Assembly (NCBI GenBank): GCA_036583965.1
Contig: JAZBQD010000030.1
Span: 87,527,300-87,591,299, forward strand
Length of the DNA stretch: 64,000 nt
Reading direction: 5' to 3'
DNA from: Prunella strophiata
Taxonomy: Eukaryota; Chordata; Aves; Passeriformes; Prunellidae
A program made the position numbers and the translations under genes. Position 1 is the stretch's first letter; the number at the start of each line of letters is the position of its first letter. The notes beneath the pieces were generated by a model that did no database searches, was not told where the DNA came from, and worked only from the letters and a program-made list of their open reading frames with translations. Shown here one piece after another: positions 59,801 through 64,000 of the stretch.

Positions 59801-62800
59801 CAGTTTAACTTCTCACTTCTATTTTCTTTTCCTCTATTCCATCTTTCAAATACACACAATGCTTATATTTTGGCTGCTATGACCAATAGCCTAATGATGA
59901 CTTGTATTTAATTTAACATTGTTGGATGCAATTTTCATCATGCTGTTGAGAGAAGTGAATGCACTGAGTCTCATAATCACTGTCCATGAGCAGAGCAGAG
60001 CATTTCAGGAATCAGTGCTTGTCCTAGACATGCATTTCTCCACACATCCATTTCCTGCCAGAACCCATGATTCATCAGCTTTCAGGGCATCCTGAAATTT
60101 GTCTGATAGGAGTGTATCATCCTTTGCAGGAAAATTTATTAGCATGTTTACTTTCACTTTCTGAGCATCAAATGTTTACTAGCAGCATTCTGATATTTCG
60201 GATTGCTGACATCTCCTATACCAGTTACTGACAAACAGCTGAGTTCCCCTAATAATGATTATTCTGGGACACAAACACATTGTCTTCTAAACTGCATTTT
60301 CTCAGCCTTTATCAATGTCTGGGAAGCTGAAAATCACATTGCTTTTAACAAATGAAGGACACAATTTCTTTTGTGTTTTGATGAATGTGAAGGACCCACA
60401 AGTTTTTATGCCTTCTGCTGTCCAAGCTACAATGGAGCTCAACCTGAGGATCCAGATTGTGGAAGGAAAATAGCACATGACTGGAAGGAAAAGAGCACAA
60501 AAATAGCATCAGAAGAAAGCTTTTCAGTTTGCATTTTCTTAGGCTCTGTATGTCTCCAGTAAATAGAAGTGGCACAGTGGCAGACAGCTCAGGCTCTCCC
60601 TGGCCAGCCAAACAGAAATTAATAGGAACTTCTTTGCTGAGTGAGGATATTGGGAAAAATCACATGTGCATATAGGGACAGCAGAACCAAGAGAAAGGCA
60701 GACATGGGCCCTGGATTAATTCATGTCAGGTAGGTTACACATGAACCAGTGTCTGAGGAAATGGAGTTGAACATGCTTTACTGGGACACCACAGCTGGGA
60801 GCAATGGGAATGTCTGGGAAATGCTCCCCAGTACACAGGCCCCAAATGTGCAGCACTGGCATACAGGGCCACAAGCCAAGACAGATCCCAGAAAGGATCC
60901 AAATGGTGCTCAAACAACACAGGACCATTCAGGGGAGAAGTCTGCATGTTGCATAAGTAAAATCTCCTATTTGAGGTGACTTTCTGTGCTCTACAAGCAG
61001 TCAAATATGGGTTGCTCCTGAAAAAAAAAAAAAAGCAATGTAGCCTAAAGAGAATATTCTGAATTTTTTCATGGGCCTTCTAGGAAGAACAGGAAAACTT
61101 ATATACCAATGCTAGGCATCTATATAACTATCAGTAGTTTTAACACAGTCTATTTCTTCCTGGCTGCCATTTGGGAAAGATTGGGCACAACTTTCTGGCC
61201 ACTGGCTGCCATACTTAATTTGCTTACATCAAAAGATATTGTCACGCACCAGTGTCTTTTGGTGGAAGCCAGCACTTCTCTGCTGCTTGTTTCACATTGC
61301 ACCAGGCTGTTTGCCAGTTTTTCATAGAACTTGGTCTATCTTGTGACATTTCTTTCCAGTACTAAAGGATTTTAATTTTTTTTGCCAAATCAGTATCTGT
61401 GGTCTGCCTTCTGCTAGCTTGTTTTATAGGTTTCTGTTTGAAACAAACAGAGAAAAAAAGTATGTGTGGGTATAGTACAACAGAATGTATCAATTAATTT
61501 AGGAGTGGGACTTTTCTCCTTTACAGAAGACAGCATGTATCTCTATTCTTCTAGTATATGTCTAAGTGGAAGAAGCTCCAGATGGCTGATGACTAGATTT
61601 GGTTGCTAAAAAGTGTCTATCCTGTAACATTTCCAAATTCATCATTTTCAGGCAGAGTTATACTCCTAAAGACCTACGGATCGTCTTATTTGTGACAACA
61701 GGGAAAACAAAAGAGGTGTGTAGAAAACTCATATGTGGTTGTTCTATCAATTATTTCATGGAGTTCTTTGGCTATTTCTAAGATTACAAAACATGAGGAT
61801 TGCAGACCAAGAATTCTTTGGCTGCAACTTTTCAGTTTTTTATTACAGGAACATACCCAGCAGTGTGCAATGTATGCTGGAAGAACATTGTATCTTAACA
61901 TATAAGAATGCTGTTTGGATGGGAAAAAAAGCCACTTATGAGCACCTTACATATTAAAAGCATTTTTGCTCTTCATATCTCTTACATATTCATATTATAA
62001 CTAAAAATTGCAATCCTGAAGTGTGGCATCTTTTTCCCTATTTTACACAGAAATTCTCTTACAGTTCAAGGTCAAGAAAGACATTCCAGACAATGACTGA
62101 AAGAGAATAGTATAAAATGCACACTGATTTAGAGTTTCAGAACTGATCAATGGTTTAAGACTGTACTAGCAATTTATGTGGTGTTTCTAGTTTACTAGAA
62201 GTTAAAATTTATTAGCACTTCTTGAAAAGTACCATGCTAGTCAAGGTAAATTAACTAATGTGATTCCTTGATTGCTAGACAGTTTACCATTTCAGAGGTG
62301 CTTTAAATAAAACTAGTTTAGGAAACCTTTTCTGACAGCAGATCGGCTAAAACTATTACTTGTGCTGGAAAATATAATTTTTTCTTTCATGCTTTTTCAT
62401 ATGTAAATTTTCATATGTTTTCAGTAAATAACTAGTCCATATCACTCCATTGGATATTTATTTTCCTTTCTTGTGCTTTTCACTTCAAGACTTCATTATA
62501 TCCATCCTGATAAATATTCTGTGTGCTACCACCCTGCCTGCTGCTCCAGCACAGTACAGAGGAATAATGCATGGACTTCAATCTAGAAACCTAAGCCTGC
62601 CACACCAATTAGAAATAGTTCCAGCAGGACTGATAGTCTAACAAATCCAGTATCAGACTCCCTTCTGAGTGCCTATTTTATGTTTTAGAGATATCTATAT
62701 AGTTTTAAAGGGAAAGACTCATGAACATTATTCTTACTTAAGGGTGAAATTCAGACACACATTCAGACACCCATAAAAAATGTATTAAGTCAAGCTAAAT

Positions 62801-64000
62801 GAATTTTCATTTTATTCCACAAGAGGTAGTGGAGATGAAAGCAGATCTTCATTGTCTGTGAGAGTGCTTCAACTCTGATGATGGTGAGGGAGGTCTACCC
62901 CAAACTTGGGCCCTGTGGCTCCCACAACAGCATTTTCTCCCAACCAGCCCACATTCATTTGGGAAGGGGAACATCTTTGGTGAAGTTAGCTCGGAGGACA
63001 CGGGGCTGCATAGGTTATCTCCTCTCAGTTATCTGCACACACTGGAGATGCTGAGCTGAAGTGTGCTTCATCTTTTGCTCAGGTCTTCAACCCCAGAAAA
63101 AGGTTCTGCATGAATAAAAGTATGTAACAGAGAACTGCACAAACAGTCTGTGTGCCAGGCTAGAGCTCTTTACATGACAACATAAATTCTCATCTGCAGC
63201 CCATGACACCTCCAAGAACAGAGACCACAGTTTCTGCCAAAGCCCTCCTAGCAATGCTGGCACCAGTGCTTTGTGCTGTTTAATCCAGATGCTTCTTATT
63301 TAAGAAACTTATTGGAAACATATAACATAACTAAGAAATGAATGTTATCTGTGTTCATATCTGGCCAAGCTGTACAGAACTCAAGGCTGGTTTACTTTAG
63401 GAGTGGGCTGAAATTCCTGATTTTCTGAAGGAGATAGTAAGTGAAGTTGGAGGACTAGAGTTAACTTAGGAGAGGAGATGTGGCTGTGAGGTTGTTCATC
63501 AAGTGAAACTTTTTCAGGGTGGTGTGACACTAGAGTGAAAGTCTCCTGCTGGGAAGGGAGGAAGCAGAACTGACAGGCAGAAGGAAGGAGGATACATATG
63601 AATAAGAAATTACTTTAAATCCTGAAGTATTTATGTGTTTATTTTGCCCTTTTTATATTTGCCCTTTGTATATTATCCTAGCTCATCTCGCTCAATGGTT
63701 CAGATATCACTAAAAATATGTAGATCAATGCAAATCTGCAGACACCTGGCTTGTGTTCTGGTGATATTGCCAGTAAAGCAGAAAGCTTGGTTAGAAAAGT
63801 CAAAAGTGAATCACAATAGATCTGTGTACCCACAATCCCTACATTTCTGCTTTCCTTTCCTCTCTTGTTTGTGAAAGGCTGCCTGCCTTGCCTGCTTTTC
63901 TTGAGATCTTTTCCATTTCCAGTAAGGAGCTGTCTAGTGTGAGATTCCTACCTCTACTTTTTTGCCCTCCACAATATTTAATAGAGTTGATATGGTTTTG
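56851..64000. other. AT-rich noncoding DNA, no gene seen
   Basis: Single-copy-looking sequence with short open frames only (under 90 codons). An A14 run occurs at 61,021-61,034 without an upstream polyadenylation signal. No mobile element, RNA gene or exon is recognisable. Confidence 0.5.

Noticed and set aside
61021..61034. A14 run as a retrocopy tail
   Set aside because: No polyadenylation signal at the right distance upstream and no recognisable body.

Overview
The window is vertebrate, almost certainly bird and probably songbird, nuclear DNA. It is AT-rich and strongly CpG-poor. Its recognisable interspersed repeats are chicken-repeat-1 (CR1) LINE 3' ends, carrying the (ATTCTATG)n-type terminus, and one avian ERV-L-type long terminal repeat (LTR). 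I could not support any intact protein-coding gene, tRNA, rRNA or CRISPR array. Frames longer than about 100 codons fall on microsatellites, GC-richer patches, CR1 remnants or the assembly gap. The window reads as a gene desert, or the inside of a very long intron, interrupted by one badly assembled locus.

Layout. 1-33,160: mostly single-copy AT-rich noncoding DNA with a 5'-truncated, frameshifted CR1 copy on the minus strand (14,625-15,401), a short CR1 3' end on the plus strand (26,056-26,270), several short simple repeats, and blocks rich in homeodomain/POU-like motifs that resemble conserved noncoding elements. 33,160-33,610: a GC-richer block of unknown origin. 33,829-35,220: a solo ERV-L-type LTR in which the purine-rich segment has grown into a ~400 bp GGAA microsatellite. 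35,221-36,967: its 3' flank. 36,968-38,912: a degenerate GGACTCCAGGAA-type array that turns into GGAA and then flips to TTCC. 38,913-39,337: a second copy of the 3' part of the same LTR, ending at a gap of exactly 500 N (39,338-39,837). 39,838-42,000: ordinary-looking sequence containing a real-looking CpG island (about 40,195-40,700). 42,000-45,041: increasingly noisy sequence, including a corrupted CR1, about 1 kb with no CpG depletion and no recognisable content, and a corrupted third copy of the LTR. 45,042-46,930: a clean, near-identical second copy of 35,073-36,967. 46,931-64,000: AT-rich noncoding DNA with simple repeats, including a G-rich tract next to a CCTT tract at 48.5-48.8 kb.

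Main interpretation. The same LTR 3' end plus about 1.75 kb of flank occurs twice, ~9.97 kb apart, and differs mainly by one-base indels. Between the copies lie degenerate microsatellite, a fixed-size gap and noise. The simplest reading is an unresolved or falsely duplicated locus caused by a long GGAA array inside an LTR, not a new biological system. A true segmental duplication cannot be excluded from sequence alone. The points of biological interest are the LTR-borne GGAA expansion, the CpG island at 40.2-40.7 kb, a splice-bounded open segment at 30.4-30.5 kb, and a homeodomain-palindrome/octamer cluster at 25.07-25.10 kb.
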